This document shows, piece after piece, positions 21,696 to 29,736 of a DNA stretch of 30,754 nt. Origin of the DNA: a virus; IMG/VR virus record IMGVR_UViG_3300037963_001337, positions 1 to 30,754 of that record. One strand, given 5' to 3'. The position numbers and the translations under genes were made by a program. Under the pieces are notes generated by a model, which saw only the letters and a list, made by a program, of their open reading frames with translations, was not told where the DNA came from and made no database searches. The stretch's first letter is position 1, and every line of letters begins with the position of its first letter.

Positions 21696-22025
21696 ATGAA
21701 CAATAAGTTTATAGAAGAGCATTCATTAGACTATGTAGATTTTATAAGAGGCAAACAGTGTTGTGTATCTGGCAATCATGTAGCAGACCCACATCATCTA
21801 CATGCTATAGGCATGGGGGCAAATAGACAAAAGCCAAATGCCAGACACTTCACTTGTGTGCCGTTAAGTAGAGACATGCACACAGAGCTACACCAAATCG
21901 GAATAAATAGATTTCAAGAAAAATACAAAATAGATTTGTGGCAAGAAGCATACTACTACTTTATAAACTTTTTAGTGCAGAGAGGTATATTAGATGACCA
22001 AAATTATCAAGACAAAAACGACTGA
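21696..22025 (+). CDS. DUF968/HNH-like nuclease or recombination protein
   Basis: The 109-residue protein has the His/Cys arrangement of phage DUF968-like HNH proteins: CCVSGNHVADPHHLHAIGMG, then FTCVPLSRDMHTELHQIGIN and FQEKYKIDLW. The C-x-x-x-x ... D-P-H-H ... V-P-L ... H-x-x-L-H-x-x-G positions would hold the metal and catalytic His. It overlaps the ParB-like gene by 32 nt. DNA processing during replication or recombination is the likely role. Confidence 0.7.
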   Translation: MNNKFIEEHSLDYVDFIRGKQCCVSGNHVADPHHLHAIGMGANRQKPNARHFTCVPLSRDMHTELHQIGINRFQEKYKIDLWQEAYYYFINFLVQRGILDDQNYQDKND

Positions 22026-22551
22026 CATACAACCTTATGCAGGTAATCCAAGAAAAAATCAACCTGTTGAAAAGGTTGCAAAGAGCATAAAAAAGTTTGG
22101 ATTTAATTCACCAATTATTATAGATAAAAACAATGTTATTATTGCTGGACATACAAGATGGAAAGCGGCAAAACATTTAAACATGGAAGAAGTTCCAGTA
22201 ATTAAAGTAGACTTGCCAGAGAAGTTAGCTAATGAATACAGAATAGTAGACAACAAATTGTCAGAAGAAGCTACATGGGATAAATTCCTTTTGGAAATGG
22301 CAGTAGATGAGCTACCTATGGAAGAGTGGGATTTTCAATTTGATGAAGATAGCGATGTTGTTGAAGCAATAAAGGAAGATGTTTTAGATGTTGGACACGA
22401 AGCAACAGACCAGCAAAAGAAGTTAATTTTCTTGTATTCTAATCCCAGTAAATACAGAAAGCATTTTGACAAAATACAAAACATTAAATACGAATATGGT
22501 TTCGACACAGATGACCAAATTATTGATTACTTGTTGGAGAAAATAAAATGA
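21994..22551 (+). CDS. ParB-like nuclease-fold protein
   Basis: A 185-residue protein with a ParB N-terminal domain: TTDIQPYAGNPRKNQPVEKV, AKSIKKFGFNSPIIIDKNNV, IIAGHTRWKAAKHLNMEEVP and RIVDNKLSEEATW. This version (A-G-N-P-R-x-N ... I-A-G-H-T-R-x-x-A-A) is normally fused to or next to a DNA methylase, but no methylase follows here; the C-terminal about 70 residues are short and helical. It may act in DNA modification, segregation or transcription control. The adjacent glycosyltransferase makes a modification role worth testing. Confidence 0.7.
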   Translation: MTKIIKTKTTDIQPYAGNPRKNQPVEKVAKSIKKFGFNSPIIIDKNNVIIAGHTRWKAAKHLNMEEVPVIKVDLPEKLANEYRIVDNKLSEEATWDKFLLEMAVDELPMEEWDFQFDEDSDVVEAIKEDVLDVGHEATDQQKKLIFLYSNPSKYRKHFDKIQNIKYEYGFDTDDQIIDYLLEKIK

Positions 22552-22700
22552 CTTCTACAGAGCAAAAATTTTATGCATTATTGTTAAGCATTGAAGACAA
22601 ACTTAACAAACTTATAGAGAAAGACAAACCAAAGACAACGAGGAAGAAAGCCAGTGGTAATACTCGTAAATCCAATGTGGTCCGTAGAGCATCTAAATAA
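22548..22700 (+). CDS. 50-residue basic protein
   Basis: Starts on the stop of the ParB-like gene (ATGA): MTSTEQKFYALLLSIEDKLN then KLIEKDKPKTTRKKASGNTR and a basic end. A helical N-terminus with a Lys/Arg tail. It overlaps the start of the glycosyltransferase by 47 nt. Unknown function; real because of tight coupling. Confidence 0.5.
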   Translation: MTSTEQKFYALLLSIEDKLNKLIEKDKPKTTRKKASGNTRKSNVVRRASK

Positions 22701-24009
22701 AGATTCTAACTATGTGCACATCAAAAAAGTTGTTGAAAACTATACTAAACTATATCCTGATACTTATTTTATCATTCCTTTTCCTGTTAAACATTTTAAG
22801 TATTTTGAAGATGGTTTTTTTAATAACCCTAAAGTAGAAAGAATTCCGTACAAAATACCTTTAGCTAAAAAAATAAACAACATTACATTTGATGGCGAGT
22901 GGTATAAAGATGTTATAGAAAAATACAACATAGCAATTGTATATAATCAAATACCAGAAGTAACAGGTCAGCTTAAATGTATCGATACTCATTTTCAAAG
23001 CAACATAAGTGTTGTTAATCAACATCATTATATATACCACGACTCGTTACCTTACACCTTAGATGGTCAAATGCAATATGTTTACTGGCAAATACTTGGC
23101 GATGTCTTAGCAGATGAAAACATATTCAACTCTAAATACACAATGTGGATGGTTGAAGATAATGTAGAAAAGTATATGCCTGACTTCAAAGACAAAGTTA
23201 AAGGAACAGTAGTTCCGTTTGGATTATATAACCCTGAAGATATAGTTAAAAACGAAAAGTTTGAAAAGTTTACCTTTGTTTACAATCACAGGTTACAAGC
23301 ATATAAAAACTGGGAAGTAACTTTTAATATGTTTGATGACCTATACAAAGATTACGACTTTGATGTTGCAGTATGTCCTGTTGGTACAAGCAATCTTGCT
23401 GCTGTAAACAAAAAACCTTATACAAAAATATATGAATGTAAAACTCAAAAGCAATACTATGATGTATTAAGCAAGTGTCATGCTAACACTTTTAACTCGC
23501 AATACGAAACTTTTTGCATATCTATTTTTGAAAGTATGATGCAGGGATTAGCTACAATCGTTCCTGAAGCAACTACAATGCCAGAGCTTCTTGGTTCTGG
23601 TAACGAACAACTTTTTAGAGACAAAGATGAGCAACTAAGCTTAGTTAAAAGAATGTTAAAAAATCCTAATCTTGCGATTGGATGGGGAGAGCATAATAGT
23701 CAGAGAGCTAAAACCTTTTCCGTTGAAAATTATTGCAAAAGACTTCGTGCAATTTTTACACAACAACTAACAAAGAAAAACATGTTTGAAAGTTTAAAAG
23801 ATAAAAACAAAGAAAAACTCATGAAGTTTTTAGACAAGTTTGATACAATTAAGGCTTCTGAGCTTAAAAGAATACGAAGACATATCAATTTATCAAATCA
23901 ATCTGTACCAAATCATAGGCTTGTTAACATAATGTATCATGCAGGATATGACCAAATAATTAAAAAAGATGAACCTATATTCGTAAAACAACTTGACACA
24001 AAAATATAA
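22654..24009 (+). CDS. Glycosyltransferase (GT-B, family 4-like)
   Basis: A 451-residue protein. The N-terminal Rossmann strand VVILVNPMWSVEHL requires the GTG at 22654, supported by GAGGAA upstream; a later ATG at 22675 would cut it. The C-terminal half has FTFVYNHRLQAYKNWEVTFN and the donor-binding E-x7-E motif in ETFCISIFESMMQGLATIVP (E285, E293). It would transfer a sugar from a nucleotide-sugar donor. In phages such enzymes modify DNA bases, proteins or host surface glycans. It lies between the ParB-like gene and the terminase, a position that does not settle the acceptor. Confidence 0.7.
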   Translation: MVILVNPMWSVEHLNKDSNYVHIKKVVENYTKLYPDTYFIIPFPVKHFKYFEDGFFNNPKVERIPYKIPLAKKINNITFDGEWYKDVIEKYNIAIVYNQIPEVTGQLKCIDTHFQSNISVVNQHHYIYHDSLPYTLDGQMQYVYWQILGDVLADENIFNSKYTMWMVEDNVEKYMPDFKDKVKGTVVPFGLYNPEDIVKNEKFEKFTFVYNHRLQAYKNWEVTFNMFDDLYKDYDFDVAVCPVGTSNLAAVNKKPYTKIYECKTQKQYYDVLSKCHANTFNSQYETFCISIFESMMQGLATIVPEATTMPELLGSGNEQLFRDKDEQLSLVKRMLKNPNLAIGWGEHNSQRAKTFSVENYCKRLRAIFTQQLTKKNMFESLKDKNKEKLMKFLDKFDTIKASELKRIRRHINLSNQSVPNHRLVNIMYHAGYDQIIKKDEPIFVKQLDTKI

Positions 24010-24020
24010 ACCCTCATATT
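23993..24020 (+). promoter_or_regulatory. Possible promoter of the packaging/head operon
   Basis: TTGACA (23993-23998), 16 nt, CATATT (24015-24020), then 6 nt to the ATG at 24027, which has no Shine-Dalgarno sequence. A perfect TATAAT (24021-24026) abuts the ATG but sits 22 nt from the TTGACA. The -10/ATG distance of the first option repeats the leaderless pattern. Confidence 0.4.
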
Positions 24021-24026
24021 TATAAT

Positions 24027-24410
24027 ATGGGTTATCGTATATCGAACACCAAGCTAGAAGAGTTAATAACGGAATATAAAGGATTTGTTACTAGAATTTG
24101 TAAAGCTGCGGGTATATCAAGGCAAGCTTTTTATGCAAGATTAGAAAGACATCCTAACTTACAAAAGAAACTAGATGAAGCAAGAGATGAAGTTATAGAT
24201 TTTGCAGAATCAAAATTGCTAGAGCTCATTAACGAAAAACATTATCCTAGCATTAGATTTTATTTAGAAACCCAAGCCAAAGATAAGGGCTATGTTATTA
24301 AACAGGAAATAGAGAACAAACATACAATTGATAGTATTGTAGAAGTTCCAGAAATGACAGCACATGAGCCAACAATCGAAGAAATTAGAGAAGAAACAAC
24401 AGAACACTAA
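24027..24410 (+). CDS. Terminase small subunit-like, HTH protein
   Basis: A 127-residue protein with an N-terminal helix-turn-helix (GFVTRICKAAGISRQAFYAR, about 18-38), then LDEARDEVIDFAESKLLELI and KHYPSIRFYLETQAKDKGYV. The L-x-x-A-R-x-x-x-I-D-x-A-E-x-x-L ... I-x-F-Y-L-x-T-x-x-K-x-x-G-Y pattern is that of small terminases. It recognises the packaging site and loads the large subunit. It overlaps the large subunit gene by 47 nt. Confidence 0.75.
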   Translation: MGYRISNTKLEELITEYKGFVTRICKAAGISRQAFYARLERHPNLQKKLDEARDEVIDFAESKLLELINEKHYPSIRFYLETQAKDKGYVIKQEIENKHTIDSIVEVPEMTAHEPTIEEIREETTEH

Positions 24411-25746
24411 TGTAATTTGGAAACCAACACCAAAGCAACTAGAGTTCTTAAAAGCAGGAGCAATATTTGAAGTTGCATATCTAGGTGGTGCAGGTAGCGG
24501 TAAATCATCTGTTTTGCTTATTGATGCTTGTAGACAAATGATGTACGAAGATGCTAAAGCTGTAGTCTTTCGTAGAACAACTAGAGAGCTTAGACAGCTT
24601 ATTGATTACTCACAACAAATATATAAAAAACTTGGAGCTAAATGGAATCAACATCAATCTTTTTGGCAATTTCCTAGTGGTGGCAAAATATTTTTCTCTC
24701 ACATGGAAACAGTAAATGACAAGTTTCAGCATGATGGACAAGAGTATAGTGCAGGAGTTTTCTTTGATGAGATAACATCTTTCGAAGAAGAACAGTATTT
24801 GTATCTACATTCTAGGTGTCGTTCTACTAATCCAAAGCTTATTCCTAGAGTAAGATGCACAGGCACTCCAGTTGGCAAATATGTAGACTGGGTTCGTAAA
24901 AGATTTGTAGAGCCAGGTGCTTATAATATTTATAAAGAGCCTAACACGGGCTTAAAAAGACTGTTCATACCTGCTACCTTAGATGACAACCCACATTTGC
25001 AACAAAATGATAAAATGTATGAGCAAAGACTTAAAATGCAAGGTGATAAAATTTATGCTGCTCTTAGATATGGCGATTGGTCTAAAATAGAGGGTACATG
25101 TTTTCCCGAGATGTCGGTACAACAACATTTGATATCTTCTTATAAGCCTTCAGAAAATGACATTATAATTAGAGGTTTTGACTATGGATTTTCTGCTCCA
25201 TTCGCTACAGTTTGGTTAGCTTATACTGGAGAGAAAGAACTAATTTGCTTTAAAGAATATGTAGGTACAGTAGATGGTAGCAATAAAGGTTTACAAATGC
25301 CTGCAAACGAAGTAGCTAAAAACATAAAAGATATAGAAAAAGCTAATGGTTTTTATGCTTCACATTGCCCATCGGATGTATCAATGTGGAACAGGCACAA
25401 TCAAGGTGAATCAATAGCAGAAATATTTGAATCAGAAGGCTTAGTAATGCATAGAGCAAATAATGACAGAATCTATGGAACACAACAATTACACATGAGA
25501 TTAGCAAACTTACAACATACAGGAAAACCGACATTGATATTTACAGAAGATTGCCCATATACTTTTAAGGCAATGAGCCAAATACAAGTAGACAAGAAAA
25601 ACATCGAAACTTATGATACTAACGGATTTGACCATCCTGTAGATGCATTGAGGTATGCAGTCTGCGAAATGCCAATAGAAGGAGATGCGGCTATGAGCCC
25701 AGTAGATGTTTTTGGTGATAGAATATCTGCTAATATGCCTTTTTAA
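24364..25746 (+). CDS. terL: Terminase large subunit
   Basis: A 460-residue packaging motor and nuclease. Walker A is GGAGSGKSS (41-49) and Walker B is VFFDE (132-136), with GTPVGKY (167-173) as the coupling motif. The C-terminal RNase H-like nuclease shows RGFDYGFSAPF (Asp 273), PSDVS (Asp 338) and HPVDALRYA (Asp 427). The length is typical. The start at 24364 overlaps the small subunit and has no strong ribosome-binding site; no other in-frame ATG precedes the Walker A motif. Confidence 0.9.
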   Translation: MSQQSKKLEKKQQNTNVIWKPTPKQLEFLKAGAIFEVAYLGGAGSGKSSVLLIDACRQMMYEDAKAVVFRRTTRELRQLIDYSQQIYKKLGAKWNQHQSFWQFPSGGKIFFSHMETVNDKFQHDGQEYSAGVFFDEITSFEEEQYLYLHSRCRSTNPKLIPRVRCTGTPVGKYVDWVRKRFVEPGAYNIYKEPNTGLKRLFIPATLDDNPHLQQNDKMYEQRLKMQGDKIYAALRYGDWSKIEGTCFPEMSVQQHLISSYKPSENDIIIRGFDYGFSAPFATVWLAYTGEKELICFKEYVGTVDGSNKGLQMPANEVAKNIKDIEKANGFYASHCPSDVSMWNRHNQGESIAEIFESEGLVMHRANNDRIYGTQQLHMRLANLQHTGKPTLIFTEDCPYTFKAMSQIQVDKKNIETYDTNGFDHPVDALRYAVCEMPIEGDAAMSPVDVFGDRISANMPF

Positions 25747-25785
25747 CCTTTACTTTATATACGATATCAAATAAACTATATTGAA

Positions 25786-27741
25786 ATGGCTTTACTTGAC
25801 AAGATTACGAAAATATTCCAAAAAGAACAACCGACTAAAGTAAGATTAGGCGAATTGGCTAGTTCAGAATCTAAACTAGCTTATAAGAATGGCATTATAC
25901 CATACAACCCAGATACATTGGTATCAAGAAAGGGTATGCAAATATATGACCAAATGAGAATTGATGATATGGTTAAGTCTTCTTTAAGTCTTAAAAAGTT
26001 TGCAACATTAGCACCTAACTTCAAAATTGTACCTGCATCAGACAGCACTTCAGATAAAGAAGTTGCAGACTTTGTTAATTACACAATAACTGAAATGGAA
26101 GGCTCTATGAATGATGCATTGTTCCAAATTATGTCAGCTTTAGACTATGGTTACTCTGTAACAGAAATAAATTACAAGTTGTATGATTCAGGACCTTATG
26201 CTAACAAAGTAGGTCTAAAAAACTTAAAAACAAAAAGACCACATTGGTATGAATTTAAAGTAGATAAATATAGCAACTTAAAAAAAAGAGGCATAATTTA
26301 TACCTATGAAGGTTTGGAACAAAAATTACCAACAAACAAATTTCTAATATTTAGTTACAACAAAGAATTTGGTAATCATTATGGACAATCTGACTTAAGG
26401 TCAGCATATAGAGCTTTCTGGTCAAAAGATACAATAATAAAGTTTTGGAACATTTACTTAGAAAGATTTGCAAACCCAACAGTTCTTGGAAAGTATAGAA
26501 ACAATGACCCGCAAACAACTGTTAATCTTAGGAAGATACTTGATAATTTAACTGCTAAAACATCTATTACACACAGAGTAGATGAATTTGACATTAGTTT
26601 CTTAGAGCCATCAAGGAGTTCAACTGATGACTTTAAAACTGCAATTAATTATTATGATAAATCTATTGCTCGTTCTATTCTTATCCCTGATAGGCTAGTA
26701 GCCGAAGGACAGTTTGGAGCATACTCACAAGCAAAAGTACACTTTGATGTTTTCTTATATGTTCTTGGTAAATTAAGACAAGACTTAGAAGAAATCGTAA
26801 TGCAAGAACAATTAATTAAAAACATTGTGCAAATAAATTATGGCAATGTTGCATTACCTAAATTTCAATTTAACCCTATGACTGATGACCAAAAATTAGA
26901 ACTAAATCAGTTATTTGTTGATGCTGTATCTAAAGGTGTAGTTCAAGCAACACAATTAGACCAAAATGCAATAAGAGAAAACTTACATTTCCCAACAGTA
27001 AATTCTATGGAAGAGCCTGCTCCACAAGAAGGTTTAGCTGAAGAACCTATTGTAGATGACAATAACCTTGAAGATTCTGAAGAAATGGTTACCTCTAACA
27101 ATAGTCAGTTGGATTTAAGACCAACCGAAGCAATGGCTAAAGAAGGAGAGAAAGCATTAGAATGGAGAAAGGAGTTTGGAAGGGGTGGCACTGCCGTTGG
27201 GATAGCTCGAGCCAGACAATTAAAAAACAGAGAGAACTTGTCGCCAAGTACAGTGAAGCGAATGCACAGTTTCTTTTCCCGACACGAAGTAGACAAAAAA
27301 GCACAAGGATTCAGACCAGGAGAAAAGGGTTATCCAAGTAACGGAAGAATTGCTTGGGCAATGTGGGGTGGAGACCCTGGACAATCTTGGGCTAGGTCAA
27401 AAAGAAACCAGCTTGAAAATAAACCAGCTTCAGACCAACAAGAAGCAATAGAGTATAGTGCCAGAGATGAAGCACTTAAAAAGAAAGTAAAAGACCATAA
27501 TGAGAAGTATGGTGGTACAAACAAAAGAACTAACATGAGAACACTTCGTGTAGTTTATAATCGTGGGATTGGAGCTTACAGAACTAATCCAGGTAGTGTA
27601 AGACCATCTGTAAAATCACCACAACAATGGGCACTTGCAAGAGTAAATAGTTATCTATATGCACTTCGCAATGGTCGTTTCCGTTCTGGTAAACACGACA
27701 CTGATTTATTCCCTAAAGGACATCCACTGAGTACAAAATGA
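25786..27741 (+). CDS. Portal protein (Mu gp29/DUF935-like) with C-terminal extension domains
   Basis: A 651-residue protein. The first about 410 residues form the portal core: QIYDQMRIDDMVKSSLSLKK, YSVTEINYKLYDSG, HYGQSDLRSAYRAFWSKDTI, VDEFDISFLEPSRSS, SKSIARSILIPDRLV-like block, and GAYSQAKVHFDVFLYVLG. Residues about 446-545 add GRGGTAVGIARARQLKNREN, SFFSRHEVDKKAQGFRPGEK and AWAMWGGDPGQSWARSK, a domain frequent in phage head proteins. Residues about 560-650 add a DUF5824-like domain (RGIGAYRTNPGSVRP, QQWALARVNSYLYALRNGRF). No Shine-Dalgarno before the ATG. The dodecameric portal is the DNA channel; the extensions may handle head assembly. Confidence 0.8.
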   Translation: MALLDKITKIFQKEQPTKVRLGELASSESKLAYKNGIIPYNPDTLVSRKGMQIYDQMRIDDMVKSSLSLKKFATLAPNFKIVPASDSTSDKEVADFVNYTITEMEGSMNDALFQIMSALDYGYSVTEINYKLYDSGPYANKVGLKNLKTKRPHWYEFKVDKYSNLKKRGIIYTYEGLEQKLPTNKFLIFSYNKEFGNHYGQSDLRSAYRAFWSKDTIIKFWNIYLERFANPTVLGKYRNNDPQTTVNLRKILDNLTAKTSITHRVDEFDISFLEPSRSSTDDFKTAINYYDKSIARSILIPDRLVAEGQFGAYSQAKVHFDVFLYVLGKLRQDLEEIVMQEQLIKNIVQINYGNVALPKFQFNPMTDDQKLELNQLFVDAVSKGVVQATQLDQNAIRENLHFPTVNSMEEPAPQEGLAEEPIVDDNNLEDSEEMVTSNNSQLDLRPTEAMAKEGEKALEWRKEFGRGGTAVGIARARQLKNRENLSPSTVKRMHSFFSRHEVDKKAQGFRPGEKGYPSNGRIAWAMWGGDPGQSWARSKRNQLENKPASDQQEAIEYSARDEALKKKVKDHNEKYGGTNKRTNMRTLRVVYNRGIGAYRTNPGSVRPSVKSPQQWALARVNSYLYALRNGRFRSGKHDTDLFPKGHPLSTK

Positions 27742-27911
27742 CAGAAGTTGCATCAACAGTAACACATAGTCAAGTTCAATCAATACAATCCTTTGTAAAA
27801 CAAGACATTAGGTGTTACAATTGTAATAAATTACTAGCAAAATCAAATGTCAAGGATTTTGTTGGAATTGAAATAAAATGTCCGAGATGTCGGGTAATAA
27901 ATGAGGTGTAA
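27738..27911 (+). CDS. Com-like zinc-ribbon protein
   Basis: A 57-residue protein starting at the portal stop (ATGA). Its C-terminal half, IRCYNCNKLLAKSN then IEIKCPRCRVINEV, matches the four-Cys ribbon (C-x-x-C ... C-x-x-C) and flanking pattern of Mu Com, an RNA-binding protein that switches on translation of the mom DNA-modification gene. Here no mom-like gene is next to it; the neighbours are the portal and the protease/scaffold. It may regulate translation of a head gene or of the distant modification-like genes, which is inference. Confidence 0.65.
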   Translation: MTEVASTVTHSQVQSIQSFVKQDIRCYNCNKLLAKSNVKDFVGIEIKCPRCRVINEV

Positions 27912-27913
27912 AT

Positions 27914-29353
27914 ATGCCAGGAATACATGGTAAAGACAAAGATAAAGAAATGGAGCATTATCCAGGTCATGAAGATGACAAAGAAATGGGTTCTATGTTA
28001 AGACCTGAAATACAAGAAAGAATGACCAAGGAAGAATTGTATGCAATGGAAGATGTGTATACAACTGCTGAAAAAGCAGAAGCTAGAGCTAAAGAAATGG
28101 GTGGAGAAGGTTCTCACACACATACTCATGTTATTGATGATGAAAAGGTAACTATGTATATGCCGTTTCCAAGTCATGATGCTTACATGGAAGCTAAGAA
28201 AAAAATGATGGAAGAAGAAGAGTATATGGATGAAGAAGAAAAAATGGCAATTACACCAAAAGATGTTCACACAAAAAAACCAATAGGTTCTTATGCACAA
28301 TCTGACTGCGATTGTGATGACAAAAAAGAAGTGTGTGATTGTAAAGAAGAACAAAAAAACAATGCAGTCGAACAAACTTTTAACCTTAATGGTGTCGAAA
28401 TATTTTCAACTGGTGTCTGGAATGGCGACAGATACAGTGAGAAGGACCTAGATGCTATGATAGAAAACTTTGATGATGTGGGCTTTGAACCACCAGTCAA
28501 ATTAGGACATAATGAGGAACAATCTGAGTTGCAAGATGGACAACCTGCTCTTGGTTATATCTCCAAAATCTATAAGGTAGGTAGTAAACTCGTTGCTGAT
28601 TTTAAAGAACTTCCAAAGAAAGTTTATGATGCAATCAAAAGAGGAAACTACAAACGAGTTTCAAGTGAAATATATTGGAACTATAAAGCCAATGGCTCAA
28701 CTTTCAATAGGGTACTAAAAGCAGTTGCTTTATTGGGAGCTGATATTCCTGCTGTTACTAATTTAGAATCAATCGAAGGATTGTATTCCAATATGGGCAC
28801 AGGAGAAGTCAAATACCACTATAACGGAAAGGAGAGTGAAATCATGGAAGAGAAACATGATGAGGTTTCAGTCAATAAGTACGAGGAAGAAATTTCACAA
28901 CTTCGCAAAGAAAAAGAAGAAGTTATGAAAGAATACCAAGCACATAAAGATGAAATCAAAAAAACCAATATCGCTTCATACATGGAAAGTTTAAAAACTG
29001 AAGGCAAAATCCTTCCTGTCCAGTATAAAGAGGTAGAGGCACTTCTTTCAACTGCAACTGAAGAAAAAGTATTTTCTTATTCAAAAGATGACAAAGAAAT
29101 TAATTTATCTCAGTTCGAACTTGTAACAAGCATCCTAGATAACATGCCAAAAGTTGTTGAGTTTGCTGAAATATCAGAAGAAGGTGGCGAACCAATAGTA
29201 GCTACTGAATATGATAATGCAGGTGTTGAAGTTGATAGAAGAGCCAAGCTTTACATCTCTAACAAAAAAGCAGAAAATTATGGCGAAGCTATAAAAGCTG
29301 TGTTAGCTGATGATGAAGAATTGGCAGAAAAATATGAACTAGAAAGGAGATAA
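27914..29353 (+). CDS. Prohead protease (Mu gpI-like) fused to scaffold
   Basis: A 479-residue protein. Residues 1-150 are a charged extension with YTTAEKAEARAKEMGGEGSH, a His-rich HTHTHV stretch and a Cys-rich CDCDDKKEVCDC. Residues about 155-300 form the protease: GVWNGDRYSEKDLDAMIENF, PVKLGHNEEQS, GYISKIYKVGSKLVADFKEL, YKRVSSEIYWNY and LLGADIPAVTNLESIEGLYS. From residue 311 a helical scaffold region follows (KYEEEISQLRKEKEEVMKEY). An internal AAGGAG and ATG suggest a separate scaffold product. Starts after a GAGGTGTAAAT ribosome-binding site. Confidence 0.8.
   Translation: MPGIHGKDKDKEMEHYPGHEDDKEMGSMLRPEIQERMTKEELYAMEDVYTTAEKAEARAKEMGGEGSHTHTHVIDDEKVTMYMPFPSHDAYMEAKKKMMEEEEYMDEEEKMAITPKDVHTKKPIGSYAQSDCDCDDKKEVCDCKEEQKNNAVEQTFNLNGVEIFSTGVWNGDRYSEKDLDAMIENFDDVGFEPPVKLGHNEEQSELQDGQPALGYISKIYKVGSKLVADFKELPKKVYDAIKRGNYKRVSSEIYWNYKANGSTFNRVLKAVALLGADIPAVTNLESIEGLYSNMGTGEVKYHYNGKESEIMEEKHDEVSVNKYEEEISQLRKEKEEVMKEYQAHKDEIKKTNIASYMESLKTEGKILPVQYKEVEALLSTATEEKVFSYSKDDKEINLSQFELVTSILDNMPKVVEFAEISEEGGEPIVATEYDNAGVEVDRRAKLYISNKKAENYGEAIKAVLADDEELAEKYELERR
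28844..29353 (+). CDS. Probable internal-start scaffold protein
   Basis: Within the protease gene an in-frame ATG (28844) is preceded by AAGGAG (28829-28834) at 9 nt. Translation from it gives a 169-residue, largely coiled-coil and acidic protein, exactly the part after the protease domain. Nested scaffold genes with their own start are well known for Mu- and lambda-type proteases, which supports this reading. It would drive prohead assembly and be degraded by the protease. Confidence 0.65.
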   Translation: MEEKHDEVSVNKYEEEISQLRKEKEEVMKEYQAHKDEIKKTNIASYMESLKTEGKILPVQYKEVEALLSTATEEKVFSYSKDDKEINLSQFELVTSILDNMPKVVEFAEISEEGGEPIVATEYDNAGVEVDRRAKLYISNKKAENYGEAIKAVLADDEELAEKYELERR

Positions 29354-29355
29354 AA

Positions 29356-29715
29356 ATGAGTACAAGACAATATTTATCAATGGTCGCAAGAGAAGATTTA
29401 TCCAATATGCAATACAAAATCGTGAATGTTCATGATGCAAACGGGATAAAATTACGAGTTGCAGCAGGAGCAGGTGTTCTTGGTGTATTAAACAACAAAC
29501 CACAATCAGGCGAACATGCAACAGTAGTTGTCGGTGGATTAACAAGATGTGTAGCTGGTGCTACTATGGCAGCAGGAAGCTGGGTTACAGTAACTGCTTC
29601 TGGTACAGGAACAGCAGCAACATCAGGAGATTATATTCTAGGTAAATCAATCACAGGTTGTGCATCTGGAAGCAACTTCCAACTGTTAGTTCAACACAAT
29701 GGTTACAGAGGTTAA
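29356..29715 (+). CDS. Capsid decoration protein (DUF2190-like)
   Basis: A 119-residue small beta protein encoded between protease/scaffold and capsid. It begins MSTRQYLSMVAREDLSNMQY and has the DUF2190-like pattern VAAGAGVLGVLNNKPQSGEH, RCVAGATMAAGSWVTV, ILGKSITGCASGSNFQLLVQ. These proteins decorate and stabilise the capsid surface. AAAGGAGATAAAA precedes the ATG. Confidence 0.75.
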   Translation: MSTRQYLSMVAREDLSNMQYKIVNVHDANGIKLRVAAGAGVLGVLNNKPQSGEHATVVVGGLTRCVAGATMAAGSWVTVTASGTGTAATSGDYILGKSITGCASGSNFQLLVQHNGYRG

Positions 29716-29736
29716 TTAATTTAAGGAGATAAAAAA

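Noticed and set aside
27998-28375. Minus-strand Phe/His-rich frame inside the protease gene
   Set aside because: Its Phe/Ile/His composition is the complement of the Glu/Lys-rich sense strand; shadow.
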